In this document: positions 8,602-15,878 of the stretch, piece after piece
Layout: the number at the start of each line of letters is the position of its first letter
Position numbering within the stretch: position 1 is the first letter of the stretch
DNA from: RGIG4576 sp964606575
GTDB taxonomy: Bacteria; Bacteroidota; Bacteroidia; Bacteroidales; Muribaculaceae
NCBI GenBank assembly: GCA_964606575.1
Contig: CAZSHA010000036.1
Span: 1 to 21,743 of the forward strand
Direction: 5' to 3'
DNA: 21,743 nt
Made by a program: the position numbers and the translations under genes
The notes under the pieces: generated by a model
Database searches by the model: none
What the model was told of the DNA's origin: nothing
The model's input: only the letters and a program-made list of their open reading frames with translations

Positions 8602-10551
8602 ATGCAAGAAAAAGAAGAAGTAAAGGCTTCGGCTGGCATTCCCGAAAATGCTTTCCGAGAGCTGAAGAAAGACGAGAAGTACATTCCAGTGCTTCATCCT
8701 GACAAATCTTATCCAGAAGTGACCCCTTATTCAGTGTCTATGGGTCTGATTATGGCTGTTATTTTCAGTGCAGCAGCCGCTTATCTTGGGCTAAAAGTTG
8801 GTCAAGTTTTTGAAGCAGCCATTCCAATCGCAATTATTGCCGTAGGTTTGTCAAGTGCCAGCAAACGTAAAAATTCGCTTGGCGAAAATGTAATTATCCA
8901 ATCTATCGGTTCATGTAGCGGTATCGTAGTAGCTGGAGCTATATTCACATTACCAGCACTATACATCCTAAAAGCAAAATATCCAGAAATAGCAGTTAAT
9001 TTCTTGGAAATATTCCTTAGTTCAATGCTAGGAGGTGTTTTGGGTATTTTATTCTTCATCCCATTCCGTAAATATTTCTGTGCCGACATGCACGGAAAAT
9101 TCCCTTTCCCTGAAGCCACAGCTACTACACAGGTGCTTATTTCAGGCGAGAAAGGCGGTAATCAAGCAAAACCGCTTATCATGGCAGGCCTAATAGGTGG
9201 TTTATATGACTTCTTGCTATCAACATTCGGTTGGTGGAGCGAAGTACTATCATCACGTGCAATCCCAGCAATGAACGCCCTAGCTGATAAAGCAAAAATG
9301 GTTTTCAGCATCAACACAGGAGCTGCTGTTATGGGTCTTGGCTTCATCGTAGGTTTAAAATACAGCTTCATCATATTTGCAGGCAGCGCATTCATCTGGT
9401 GGGTAATTATACCATTGCTTGGCATGAGTCCGGAATATGCGACACAAGCACCAGAACAAATATTCTCAGGCTCTGCACGCTTTATCGGTATTGGCGGTAT
9501 AGCTATGAGCGGTGTTATCGGCATTATCAAGTCTTGGGGTATCATCAAGAGTGCCGTAGGTCTTGCCACGCGTGAAATCAAAGGAAACAAAAGCGAAGCA
9601 AAAGCCATTGTACGCACACAGAAAGACCTTTCAATGAAAGTTGTAGTATTTGCATTGCTAGCCGCGTTCCTTGTAACTTTCGCATTCTTCTATGCCGGAG
9701 TCATACACAACCTAACACAAACTATAGTAGCATTCATCGTTGTTGCCGTAATAGCATTTCTATTTACAACAGTTGCAGCCAACGCTATAGCCATTGTAGG
9801 CAGTAACCCTGTATCTGGTATGACATTGATGACACTAATCATCGCATCTGGTATTTTTGTGGCAATAGGTCTTAATGGTTCATCAGGTATTGTCGCCTCT
9901 ATGATTATCGGAGGAGTGGTGTGCACAGCTTTATCAATGGCTGGTGGCATGGTGACCGACATGAAAGTTGGCTACTGGCTAGGAACTACTCCAAGCAAGC
10001 AACAATCATGGAAATTCTTGGGTACACTCGTTTCTGCGGCGACTGTGGGCGGTGTGATGCTTATCCTAAACGACGTATACGGATTTACTGGTGAAAAAGC
10101 ATTGGTAGCACCACAAGCTAACGCTATGGCTGCAGTAATCGACCCTCTTATGATGGGTGGAGAAACACCTTGGATGCTTTACATCGTGGGTGCAATATTA
10201 GCAATTTTACTTAACTGGCTCGGAGTTCCTGCACTAGCATTCTCACTAGGTATGTTCATACCATTGCAACTAAACACTCCGCTTCTTGCTGGAGGTATCA
10301 TCAGTTGGTTCGTAAGCTCACGTTCAAAGGATGAAGCTGTTAATAAAGCTCGTCAAGACCGTGGAACACTTCTCGCATCCGGTTTCATAGCAGGCGGTGC
10401 TTTGCTTGGCGTAGTAAGCGCGGGTATGCGTTTCTTCGGATTTGAATATTCTTGCACTCTTGGCGAAAGCACTTTGCAGACGACAGGACTTATCGTTTAC
10501 GTCCTTCTTCTTGCATGGTTCACATGGAATTGCTTGAAAGCTAAGAAATAA
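8602..10551 (+). CDS. OPT family oligopeptide transporter
   Basis: Inner-membrane transporter of the oligopeptide transporter (OPT) superfamily, expected to import small peptides or related substrates by ion coupling. The 649-residue protein is almost entirely hydrophobic, with roughly 14-16 membrane segments judged by eye. Family-like stretches are YPEVTPYSVSMGLIMAVIFS, AAAAYLGLKVGQ, NSLGENVIIQSIGSCSG, FPFPEATATTQVLISGEKGG and NPVSGMTLMTLIIASG. Length fits bacterial OPT proteins. It stands alone: a terminator lies on each side (8465-8500 and 10572-10600). A weak -7-like TAACTTCG at 8551-8558 is the only promoter candidate seen; no matching -33 box was found. The substrate cannot be told from sequence; bacterial members have been linked to peptides, and some OPT members carry metal chelates. 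Confidence 0.92.
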   Translation: MQEKEEVKASAGIPENAFRELKKDEKYIPVLHPDKSYPEVTPYSVSMGLIMAVIFSAAAAYLGLKVGQVFEAAIPIAIIAVGLSSASKRKNSLGENVIIQSIGSCSGIVVAGAIFTLPALYILKAKYPEIAVNFLEIFLSSMLGGVLGILFFIPFRKYFCADMHGKFPFPEATATTQVLISGEKGGNQAKPLIMAGLIGGLYDFLLSTFGWWSEVLSSRAIPAMNALADKAKMVFSINTGAAVMGLGFIVGLKYSFIIFAGSAFIWWVIIPLLGMSPEYATQAPEQIFSGSARFIGIGGIAMSGVIGIIKSWGIIKSAVGLATREIKGNKSEAKAIVRTQKDLSMKVVVFALLAAFLVTFAFFYAGVIHNLTQTIVAFIVVAVIAFLFTTVAANAIAIVGSNPVSGMTLMTLIIASGIFVAIGLNGSSGIVASMIIGGVVCTALSMAGGMVTDMKVGYWLGTTPSKQQSWKFLGTLVSAATVGGVMLILNDVYGFTGEKALVAPQANAMAAVIDPLMMGGETPWMLYIVGAILAILLNWLGVPALAFSLGMFIPLQLNTPLLAGGIISWFVSSRSKDEAVNKARQDRGTLLASGFIAGGALLGVVSAGMRFFGFEYSCTLGESTLQTTGLIVYVLLLAWFTWNCLKAKK

Positions 10552-10571
10552 CCTATAAACAAGTTCAATAG

Positions 10572-10600
10572 AAAAGGGTGCGTTTGCACCCTTTTTTCGT
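10572..10600 (+). terminator. Rho-independent terminator between OPT gene and znuC
   Basis: AAAAGGGTGC, a 4-nt loop GTTT, then GCACCCTTTT and more T. A 10-bp stem with a T-run on the plus strand ends the OPT transcript. On the minus strand the hairpin is followed by TTTTC, so it could also serve znuC, whose stop is 20 bp away. Confidence 0.85.
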
Positions 10601-10619
10601 TTTATACTTATGCCCAGAA

Positions 10620-11327
10620 TCACTCGCAATCGGTACGCACAAAGTGGCGATGAGCATGACAATCTTCAATACCATGATTAACGATAATATGCCTATTTGC
10701 CATGAGCATAATTCGTGCCATCTCATGCGATACCAGAATTATTGTGGTCTTCTTAGACAATCCTTCAACAATATCATAAAATTGGGATTCAAATACTTTA
10801 TCTACATAAGACAAAGGCTCATCAAGCACTAATACCGATGGATTAGATACAATAGAACGAGCCAATAACACTCGTTGTAACTGTCCTCCAGACAAATTGC
10901 CTATTGATGAGTGACGAAAATTTTCCATACCTACAATATTCAACACCTCATCAACACGCCCTCTCTCATTTTGAGTCAAACGATTCTTAAAAAAATTACC
11001 ACCTCTAAGTAAACCAGATTCTATCACCTCCTCAACCGTTATAGGGAAACGGCTGTCAATCATATTTTTCTGAGGTAAATATCCGATATTCAAATGCTCT
11101 ACTTCTTTAAAATCATCAAATAATCGCACAACACCGCTAGTAGGCTTCAACAAGCCCAACAAAACACGTAGCAAAGTGGTCTTTCCTCCTCCATTAGGGC
11201 CTGTTATAGCAATAAAATCACCTTGATTAACATCCAAATTAATTCCTGGCAACACCAAATGCCTGCCGTCATACTTAACGACAACATTCTCTAGACTTAT
11301 AATCTTGTTATTCTGCTGTAAGTGCAT
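10620..11327 (-). CDS. znuC: Zinc/manganese-type ABC transporter ATP-binding protein
   Basis: ATPase subunit of a cluster 9 (zinc/manganese) ABC importer. All nucleotide-binding motifs are visible in 235 residues: Walker A GPNGGGKTT (43-51), Q-loop Gln86 in YLPQK, signature LSGGQ (145-149), Walker B VLVLDEP with Glu170, and the H-loop His201 in VSHE. The last 15 residues are rich in Cys and His (EDCHAHRHFVRTDCE), which could bind metal. The gene starts inside the end of znuA (20-bp overlap in another frame), which points to coupled translation. No permease gene follows: the next feature downstream is the shared terminator and the convergent OPT gene. The zinc assignment rests on the partner protein; manganese or iron is possible. 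The symbol is given for the family and not as proof of substrate. Confidence 0.85.
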   Translation of the reverse strand: MHLQQNNKIISLENVVVKYDGRHLVLPGINLDVNQGDFIAITGPNGGGKTTLLRVLLGLLKPTSGVVRLFDDFKEVEHLNIGYLPQKNMIDSRFPITVEEVIESGLLRGGNFFKNRLTQNERGRVDEVLNIVGMENFRHSSIGNLSGGQLQRVLLARSIVSNPSVLVLDEPLSYVDKVFESQFYDIVEGLSKKTTIILVSHEMARIMLMANRHIIVNHGIEDCHAHRHFVRTDCE

Positions 11328-12189
11328 TTGCTATTTTCTTTAGTTCTTCCGCCCAATTGTAGTTCATTGGATTAATTTCCACAAGCATTGCCCCCAATTG
11401 CTGGTTAACGACCTGTACTTGACGATTATCAAATTCCTTCTGATAGAACATCACCTTAACATCATTAGCCTTTGCTTGGTCTATTGTTTCTTTTAACACG
11501 CTTGCAGGCACTTCTTTCCCTTCATTTTCCATCGCAATCTGCTTTAATCCATAATCCCTTGCGAAATAGCTCAACGATGGATGCCAAACAGCAAAAGCTT
11601 GACCACTCACAGTTTCCAATTGATGCTTCAAGTCTTCTTCTAAAACATCAAGTTCGGTAATCAACGCATTATAATTTTTCTCATAGATTTTTTTGTTCTT
11701 AGCATCAATCTTCAAGACCGATTTATACATGTTGCCTGCTATTATTTTAGCGTTTCTTACTGATGACCACACATGAGGGTCTATCTCATGACTATGATGC
11801 CTATGTCCTTTAGCCGACACTCCCTCATGAGTACCCTTAAGATAATCAATACCGATTGACGTGTCAACAATCATCAAATCTGGACTATTTTTTTTCACTT
11901 TATCCAATATCGCCAATTCAAAGCCTATATTGCCTATACGGAAATAAGCCTTGCTTTTCTCTAAATTGACCAGATGGTTAAAACTAGGTTCATAAGCTTC
12001 TGGATTACTACCTTGAGCCAACAAGCATAATATATCAAATTTGTCACCTACAATCTTTTCCAACAGATACTTTTGCGGCTGTATAGACACAGCCAACACT
12101 GGCTTAGACGGAACAGGATTACACCCACAAAGCATCATCATTGCACCAATAATAGTTGCAACTGCTATATATATAATATTTTTTCTCAT
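11308..12189 (-). CDS. znuA: Zinc/manganese-type ABC transporter substrate-binding lipoprotein (ZnuA-like)
   Basis: Metal-binding protein of a cluster 9 ABC importer. With the start at ATG 12189 the 293-residue product has a lipoprotein signal ending in LCGC (Cys23). Family marks are VSIQPQKYLLEKIVGDKF, NPEAYEPSF, AYFRIGNIGFE, a His-rich loop (GTHEGVSAKGHRHHSHEIDPHVW, with His139 in DPHVW) and WHPSLSYFARDYGL (His203). The usual first ligand, His in PHxYEP, is Glu64 here, and the usual C-terminal Asp position is Asn273 in EINPMNY. A longer reading to 12270 adds 27 residues ahead of the signal peptide and is rejected. It precedes znuC with a 20-bp overlap. A -7-like box lies 24 bp upstream of the ATG. 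Substrate (Zn, Mn or other) is inferred only. Confidence 0.86.
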   Translation of the reverse strand: MRKNIIYIAVATIIGAMMMLCGCNPVPSKPVLAVSIQPQKYLLEKIVGDKFDILCLLAQGSNPEAYEPSFNHLVNLEKSKAYFRIGNIGFELAILDKVKKNSPDLMIVDTSIGIDYLKGTHEGVSAKGHRHHSHEIDPHVWSSVRNAKIIAGNMYKSVLKIDAKNKKIYEKNYNALITELDVLEEDLKHQLETVSGQAFAVWHPSLSYFARDYGLKQIAMENEGKEVPASVLKETIDQAKANDVKVMFYQKEFDNRQVQVVNQQLGAMLVEINPMNYNWAEELKKIANALTAE

Positions 12190-12212
12190 AACCAGATTAT
12201 TATTTACACTAT

Positions 12213-12220
12213 CAAAATTA
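12213..12220 (-). promoter_or_regulatory. Putative -7 box of the znuA promoter
   Basis: The minus strand reads TAATTTTG, a full TAnnTTTG match 24 bp before the znuA ATG at 12189. No -33 box at the right distance was seen. The 131-bp gap after the GNAT gene holds no clear hairpin and no metal-regulator palindrome I could recognise. Confidence 0.35.
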
Positions 12221-12320
12221 CTTATTTTAACAAGGAATCTTCGCTTTTGTTGAGTTTTTAACATACCCAAATTCCATATTTAACTCATTCGTTGGCACAT
12301 TATTCACAATTAGCCGAAAT

Positions 12321-12866
12321 TTAGAAGTTGTCAATTGACTTATACACTTCATGTTGAACGATACGACCCATTTCCTCCACTTTCGACTGATCGTTCACAT
12401 GCAAAGTCATTAATTTGAGTTCTAACGGTTCATACCCTACTTCATAGGGAGGCTGCATATAACAAACTCGTTTCCATATTATAAAGCAATGCCGCATATA
12501 GAAATCAACACGCCGTCTTGCCATATCATTATCAGGCGATTCCACCTCTAGAATTATTGGAATCTTTCCACCTGCGTCTATAAAATGAGATAACAGTTCC
12601 GACCCACAGCCACGTCCTCTTAACTTAGCATCAACAGCAAAATGCTCAACATAACGGAACTCTACAAAATCCCAATACGACAAGAATCCCACCAAATTCC
12701 CATTTTCGGTAGCCGCAATTATTTTAAAAGGCACATGTTTCATTTCTAAAAGCCTTCTCACACTAGCGAAATTACGCCTTTCCTGAGCGGGAAACGATTC
12801 TATATAGAGCTGTTCTATCTCCGCCAATACCGAAGATTCAGGCAAAACATAAGAATAATCTATCAT
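12321..12866 (-). CDS. GNAT family N-acetyltransferase
   Basis: Acetyl-CoA-dependent acyltransferase of unknown substrate. In the 181-residue protein the GNAT core is visible: LVGFLSYWDF (beta strand before the motif), VEHFAVDAKLRGRGCGSELLSHF carrying the acetyl-CoA pyrophosphate motif LRGRGCG (motif A), then IILEVESPDND and RRRVDFYMRHCFI (motif B region). The C-terminal 45 residues (YEPLELKLMTLHVN and onward) look like the end seen in many Bacteroidota GNAT proteins. The gene is divergent from the Lrp/AsnC regulator, with an 89-bp gap, and lies 131 bp upstream of znuA on the same strand; no terminator separates them, so partial read-through into the metal genes is possible. Confidence 0.85.
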   Translation of the reverse strand: MIDYSYVLPESSVLAEIEQLYIESFPAQERRNFASVRRLLEMKHVPFKIIAATENGNLVGFLSYWDFVEFRYVEHFAVDAKLRGRGCGSELLSHFIDAGGKIPIILEVESPDNDMARRRVDFYMRHCFIIWKRVCYMQPPYEVGYEPLELKLMTLHVNDQSKVEEMGRIVQHEVYKSIDNF

Positions 12867-12883
12867 TGTATCTATTTTTTTAC

Positions 12884-12891
12884 TATTTTTG
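12884..12891 (+). promoter_or_regulatory. Putative -7 box of the lrp-trpS promoter
   Basis: TATTTTTG matches TAnnTTTG and lies about 65 bp before the Lrp-family ATG at 12956. A TTG is present at 12866-12868, but the spacing of 15 bp is too short for a standard -33 box. Confidence 0.35.
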
Positions 12892-12925
12892 CTTAATATT
12901 TAGCCCGACACATTTTCGAGGCTCA

Positions 12926-12933
12926 CAAAGATA
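12926..12933 (-). promoter_or_regulatory. Putative -7 box of the GNAT gene promoter
   Basis: The minus strand reads TATCTTTG, a full TAnnTTTG match, 60 bp upstream of the GNAT ATG. Transcription would start near 12919, so the leader would overlap the predicted lrp leader on the other strand by about 20 nt. Confidence 0.45.
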
Positions 12934-12955
12934 AGAAATTTTAAAAGCATATCTT

Positions 12956-13426
12956 ATGGCAAATTCTCAATTAGATGCTTTAGATCATAAAATATTGGAA
13001 ACGCTAGCAATAAACGCACGCAAACCGTACTTAGAAATAGCACGTGAATGTGGTGTTTCCGGAGCTGCCATCCACCAACGAATACAGAAACTTCATACTA
13101 CTGGAGTCATAAAAGGTTCTGAATCGCTAATTGACCCCACGGCGGTCGGCTATGATACTTGTGCTTACATTGGATTTTTCCTTAACGACACTTCAAAATT
13201 TGACGAGATTGTCGACAAGTTAAAGGATATTCCTGAAGTGGTTGAATGCCACCTCACAACTGGTAAATATGACTTGCTCATAAAACTATTTGCCAAAAAC
13301 AACAACCATCTGCTAAAAATCATCCAAAGCAAGATTCAGACACTAGGACTGGCACGCACCGAAACCCTAATTTCATTCAAAGAGGTTTTCCGCAGACAGA
13401 TTCCAGTAAATGATACCGAACAATAA
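12956..13426 (+). CDS. Lrp/AsnC family transcriptional regulator
   Basis: DNA-binding regulator that senses small molecules, usually amino acids. The 156-residue protein has the N-terminal AsnC-type helix-turn-helix (about 6-55: LDALDHKILETLAINARKPY, EIARECGVSGAAIHQRIQKL, then GVIKGSESLIDPTAVGY) and a C-terminal RAM ligand/oligomerisation domain (about 68-145: YIGFFLNDTSKFDEIVDKLK, VVECHLTTGKYDLLIKLFAK). The typical LTTGKYD turn is intact. It lies 33 bp upstream of trpS on the same strand with no terminator between, so the two are probably co-transcribed; a link to tryptophan is only a guess. It is divergent from a GNAT gene, and Lrp proteins often control their own divergent region. The ligand cannot be read from sequence. 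Confidence 0.92.
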   Translation: MANSQLDALDHKILETLAINARKPYLEIARECGVSGAAIHQRIQKLHTTGVIKGSESLIDPTAVGYDTCAYIGFFLNDTSKFDEIVDKLKDIPEVVECHLTTGKYDLLIKLFAKNNNHLLKIIQSKIQTLGLARTETLISFKEVFRRQIPVNDTEQ

Positions 13427-13459
13427 ACAACAAGCAAATTATTGAACTATTAAATATAT

Positions 13460-14527
13460 ATGAAAGAAATCGTACTTAGCGGTATTCGCGCAACAGGCCA
13501 ATTGCACCTAGGCAACTATTATGGAGCTTTAAGCAAATTCGTAAGAATGCAAGAAGAAGGTATATACGACAGCAACTTCTTCATTGCCGACTTACACGCT
13601 CTTACTACACATCCCGACCCTAAGATTCTTCATAGCAACGTGAAGAGCATCCTATCGGAATATCTTGCCGCAGGTCTTGACCCAGAAAAATCTACAATCT
13701 TCGTCCAAAGCGACGTTCCAGAAATTTCAGAGCTTTACCTATTGCTAAACATGCACGTGGGCATAGGCGAACTTATGCGTACAGCATCATTCAAAGACAA
13801 AGCTCGTAAGCAACTAGGTATAAAATCCGACAATGACAACGATGACAATATCGAACGTGAAATCATCGGTACCGACTCTAACAAACGTGTGAACGCTGGT
13901 CTTTTAACATATCCTACACTAATGGCTGTGGATATTCTAATCCAACATGCCGACTATGTACCAGTAGGTAAAGACCAAGAACAGCACTTAGAACTTACAC
14001 GACGTTTCGCACGACGTTTCAATTCAGTATATGGAGTTGAATATTTTAAAGAACCTACCAATTTCAACTTTGGCGGAGCACCTGTTAAAGTTCCAGGTCT
14101 TGACGGTTCTGGTAAAATGGGTAAATCAGAAGGTAACTGTATTTACTTGCTTGACGAAGAAAAGGTGCTACGCAAGAAAGTGATGAGAGCAGTAACCGAC
14201 GAAGGTCCTAAAGAGCCAAATTCTCCTATGAGCGAGCCTATAAAGAATCTATTCACATTACTTGAATTGGTATCTACTCCCGACAAAGTTAAGTTCTTTA
14301 CCGATGCTTATAACGACTGCTCTATACGCTACGGAGATTTGAAGAAAGAACTTGCACAAGATATTATCAATGTGACAGCTCCTATACGTGAACGTATCAT
14401 TGACATCCAGAACAATGATGAATATCTTGCTAAAGCCGTAAAACTGGGTGCTGAAAAAGCTCGTGCTAGAGCTTCGAAAACGCTTGAAGATGTTCGCCAA
14501 ATAATGGGAATCAAGAGATTCTATTAA
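13460..14527 (+). CDS. trpS: Tryptophanyl-tRNA synthetase
   Basis: Class I synthetase that charges tRNA-Trp. The 355-residue protein shows the HIGH-type motif as HLGN (residues 16-19, in ATGQLHLGNYYGAL), the family stretch FIADLHALTT, LTYPTLMAVDILIQHADYVPVGKDQEQHLELTR with the tryptophan-site region, and the KMSKS motif as KMGKS (219-223). An insert of about 25 polar residues (around 117-141, NDNDDN) separates two helices, as in related Bacteroidota enzymes. The start at 13460 gives MKEIVLSGIRATG, normal for the family. It follows the Lrp/AsnC gene by 33 bp and ends at a strong hairpin terminator. No leader peptide or T-box-like element is seen ahead of it. Confidence 0.96.
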   Translation: MKEIVLSGIRATGQLHLGNYYGALSKFVRMQEEGIYDSNFFIADLHALTTHPDPKILHSNVKSILSEYLAAGLDPEKSTIFVQSDVPEISELYLLLNMHVGIGELMRTASFKDKARKQLGIKSDNDNDDNIEREIIGTDSNKRVNAGLLTYPTLMAVDILIQHADYVPVGKDQEQHLELTRRFARRFNSVYGVEYFKEPTNFNFGGAPVKVPGLDGSGKMGKSEGNCIYLLDEEKVLRKKVMRAVTDEGPKEPNSPMSEPIKNLFTLLELVSTPDKVKFFTDAYNDCSIRYGDLKKELAQDIINVTAPIRERIIDIQNNDEYLAKAVKLGAEKARARASKTLEDVRQIMGIKRFY

Positions 14528-14546
14528 TCACACGCATGACATAAAG

Positions 14547-14595
14547 AAAATAGGATGCTGAATTAAACACAATAAATCAGCATCCTATTTTTATA
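14547..14595. terminator. Bidirectional hairpin terminator between trpS and the holin-like gene
   Basis: A 15-bp perfect stem (AAAATAGGATGCTGA and its complement) around a 15-nt A-rich loop, followed by T-rich sequence on the plus strand and, because the stem begins with A, by T on the minus strand as well. It lies between two convergent genes and can end both transcripts. Confidence 0.85.
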
Positions 14596-14603
14596 TTACC
14601 TAA

Positions 14604-14951
14604 TCAATCCCTCAAGAAAATAAAATTTAAGACCCACGACAACACAGCCAGCATCACGCTATAAATGAGAGCAGGCATAAACCCCTCTACACTTATACAC
14701 TTTGGCACAAACAACTCACACAGCAAAATCATACCTGCATTAATTACTATCGTGAACAACCCCAAGGTTATGAAATTTACAGGAAAAGCCAACAATTGAA
14801 CAAATGGTTTGACAAACGTATTCAACAGACCTAGCACAATAGAAGCTATAGCGGCACTCCTCCAGCCTATAACTTCTATTCCAGGCACAAAATAAGCTGA
14901 CACATATACTGCAACCGCAAAAAGCACCAACTTTACTATAAATTTTATCAT
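14604..14951 (-). CDS. Phage holin superfamily IV-like small membrane protein
   Basis: Function unknown; despite the family name, these chromosomal proteins (Pfam PF04020 type, YvlD-like) are not evidence of a phage. The 115-residue product is nearly all membrane, with four hydrophobic segments: FIVKLVLFAVAVYVSAYFVPG, SAAIASIVLGLLNTFVKPFV, ITLGLFTIVINAGMILLCEL and ALIYSVMLAVLSWVLNFIFL. The patterns NTFVKPFVQLLAFPVNFITLGLF and VINAGMILL are characteristic. A longer reading to 15005 would add 18 residues and overlap the preceding gene; ATG 14951, 20 bp after that gene's stop and preceded by AGAGAGG, is preferred. It is likely co-transcribed with the upstream outer-membrane barrel gene. Confidence 0.85.
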   Translation of the reverse strand: MIKFIVKLVLFAVAVYVSAYFVPGIEVIGWRSAAIASIVLGLLNTFVKPFVQLLAFPVNFITLGLFTIVINAGMILLCELFVPKCISVEGFMPALIYSVMLAVLSWVLNFIFLRD

Positions 14952-14971
14952 CTTAAGAATAACCTCTCTTT

Positions 14972-15700
14972 TTAAAAACTGTAGCCAATAGTAAAATCCC
15001 AGCACCTATTCTTCACACTCGGATTCTTTAAGAATCCTTCATGTTTTTTACCCACATTACGAAGACCTGCATTATAATGCACGCCCACATAATAAGTTCC
15101 TAGAAGTTTCACTCCTGTTCCTAGCTTAACCCCCCAATCAAAATTATCACAGCCTATGATAACACCATCGCTATCACCATAAAAATCATTCTTATATTTA
15201 TATTCTTTCGACTGTATTCCATCATCTATACTTATTTCATTAACCGCCACTTTATTGTTACCACCGTTCCCGAATGCTATATATGGACCCATATCTAGTT
15301 GCCACTCTATTGCCGACAAGTTCAAACGATAAGAAACAAGTATAGGTATCTGATATGTATTATACCTAGCCTCACCCGTGGCTATGCGAATATATTTACC
15401 TCCGTCAACGATAGAGGCATTAAAATAATCGTAAGCATGACGTTTAATAAAGAAACCAGGTTGCAATGTCACCTTGCTACTAAGTTGCATATCAATAACA
15501 ACACCTATATGTCCGCCCGTCTTTTTATCTATGCTCGACTCCTTCACGCCCACAAATAATTTGTCCATATTGATATCCTGTGACGACATGTTTACACCCA
15601 TCCTCACACCCAACGAGAACGGCATACCTTGCGACTTAGCTTCACCAGCCATGGAAGCTACCACAATAAGGGATATTACACAATATACTAACCTCTTCAT
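14972..15700 (-). CDS. Outer-membrane beta-barrel protein (PorT-like/OMP_b-brl family)
   Basis: Probable small outer-membrane barrel of unknown function. The 242-residue product from ATG 15700 has a signal peptide (MKRLVYCVISLIVVASMAGEAKS), followed by alternating strands: FSLGVRMGVNMSSQ, GGHIGVVIDMQLSSKVTLQPGFFIK, YQIPILVSYRLN, WQLDMGPYIAFGN, WGVKLGTGVKLLGTYYVGVHYNAGLRN and the closing WDFTIGYSF, ending in Phe as many barrels do. The layout matches the Bacteroidota porin-like family (Pfam OMP_b-brl type), where GxxxG and QIPxL patterns are common. An upstream start at 15787 would place 29 unlikely residues before the signal peptide and is rejected. A promoter candidate with both boxes lies at 15734-15764. 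Confidence 0.85.
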   Translation of the reverse strand: MKRLVYCVISLIVVASMAGEAKSQGMPFSLGVRMGVNMSSQDINMDKLFVGVKESSIDKKTGGHIGVVIDMQLSSKVTLQPGFFIKRHAYDYFNASIVDGGKYIRIATGEARYNTYQIPILVSYRLNLSAIEWQLDMGPYIAFGNGGNNKVAVNEISIDDGIQSKEYKYKNDFYGDSDGVIIGCDNFDWGVKLGTGVKLLGTYYVGVHYNAGLRNVGKKHEGFLKNPSVKNRCWDFTIGYSF

Positions 15701-15733
15701 GTTATTTTCTATCGATTTATCTTTAATAAAAGA

Positions 15734-15764
15734 TAAAAGTAAGACAATTTTTCCAATCCCGCAA
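15734..15764 (-). promoter_or_regulatory. Putative promoter of the outer-membrane barrel gene
   Basis: On the minus strand TTG (complement of 15762-15764) is followed after exactly 20 bp by TACTTTTA (complement of 15734-15741), one base from the TAnnTTTG consensus. The spacing is right for the Bacteroidota primary sigma factor. The start codon lies about 34 bp further on. Confidence 0.5.
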
Positions 15765-15835
15765 CACCGCATTATAATATCTACCAAAAAACTGAACTTT
15801 TATCATATTCCGTTTTTTCTATCAACACAATTTAC

Positions 15836-15843
15836 TAAATTTG
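15836..15843 (+). promoter_or_regulatory. Putative -7 box of the yitT-tdk promoter
   Basis: TAAATTTG is a full match to TAnnTTTG, 36 bp before the preferred yitT start at 15879. No TTTG was seen at the proper distance upstream. Confidence 0.4.
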
Positions 15844-15878
15844 TTGCCAAATTAATCTCAAAGACGTTTATATACAAT

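Noticed and set aside
9162..9617. Minus-strand open frame of about 150 codons opposite the OPT transporter
   Set aside because: Shadow of a low-stop membrane-protein gene; the translation is rich in Pro, Ile and Ala with no domain pattern.
10324..10662. Minus-strand open frame across the OPT end and terminator
   Set aside because: It runs through the hairpin terminator and overlaps two real genes; no motif.
13427..13459. Attenuator or leader peptide ahead of trpS
   Set aside because: The 33-bp gap has no Trp codons in a short frame and no hairpin.
14604..14951. Holin-superfamily protein as a sign of a prophage
   Set aside because: No capsid, terminase, integrase or lysis partner is nearby; this family is common on bacterial chromosomes and the neighbours are ordinary.
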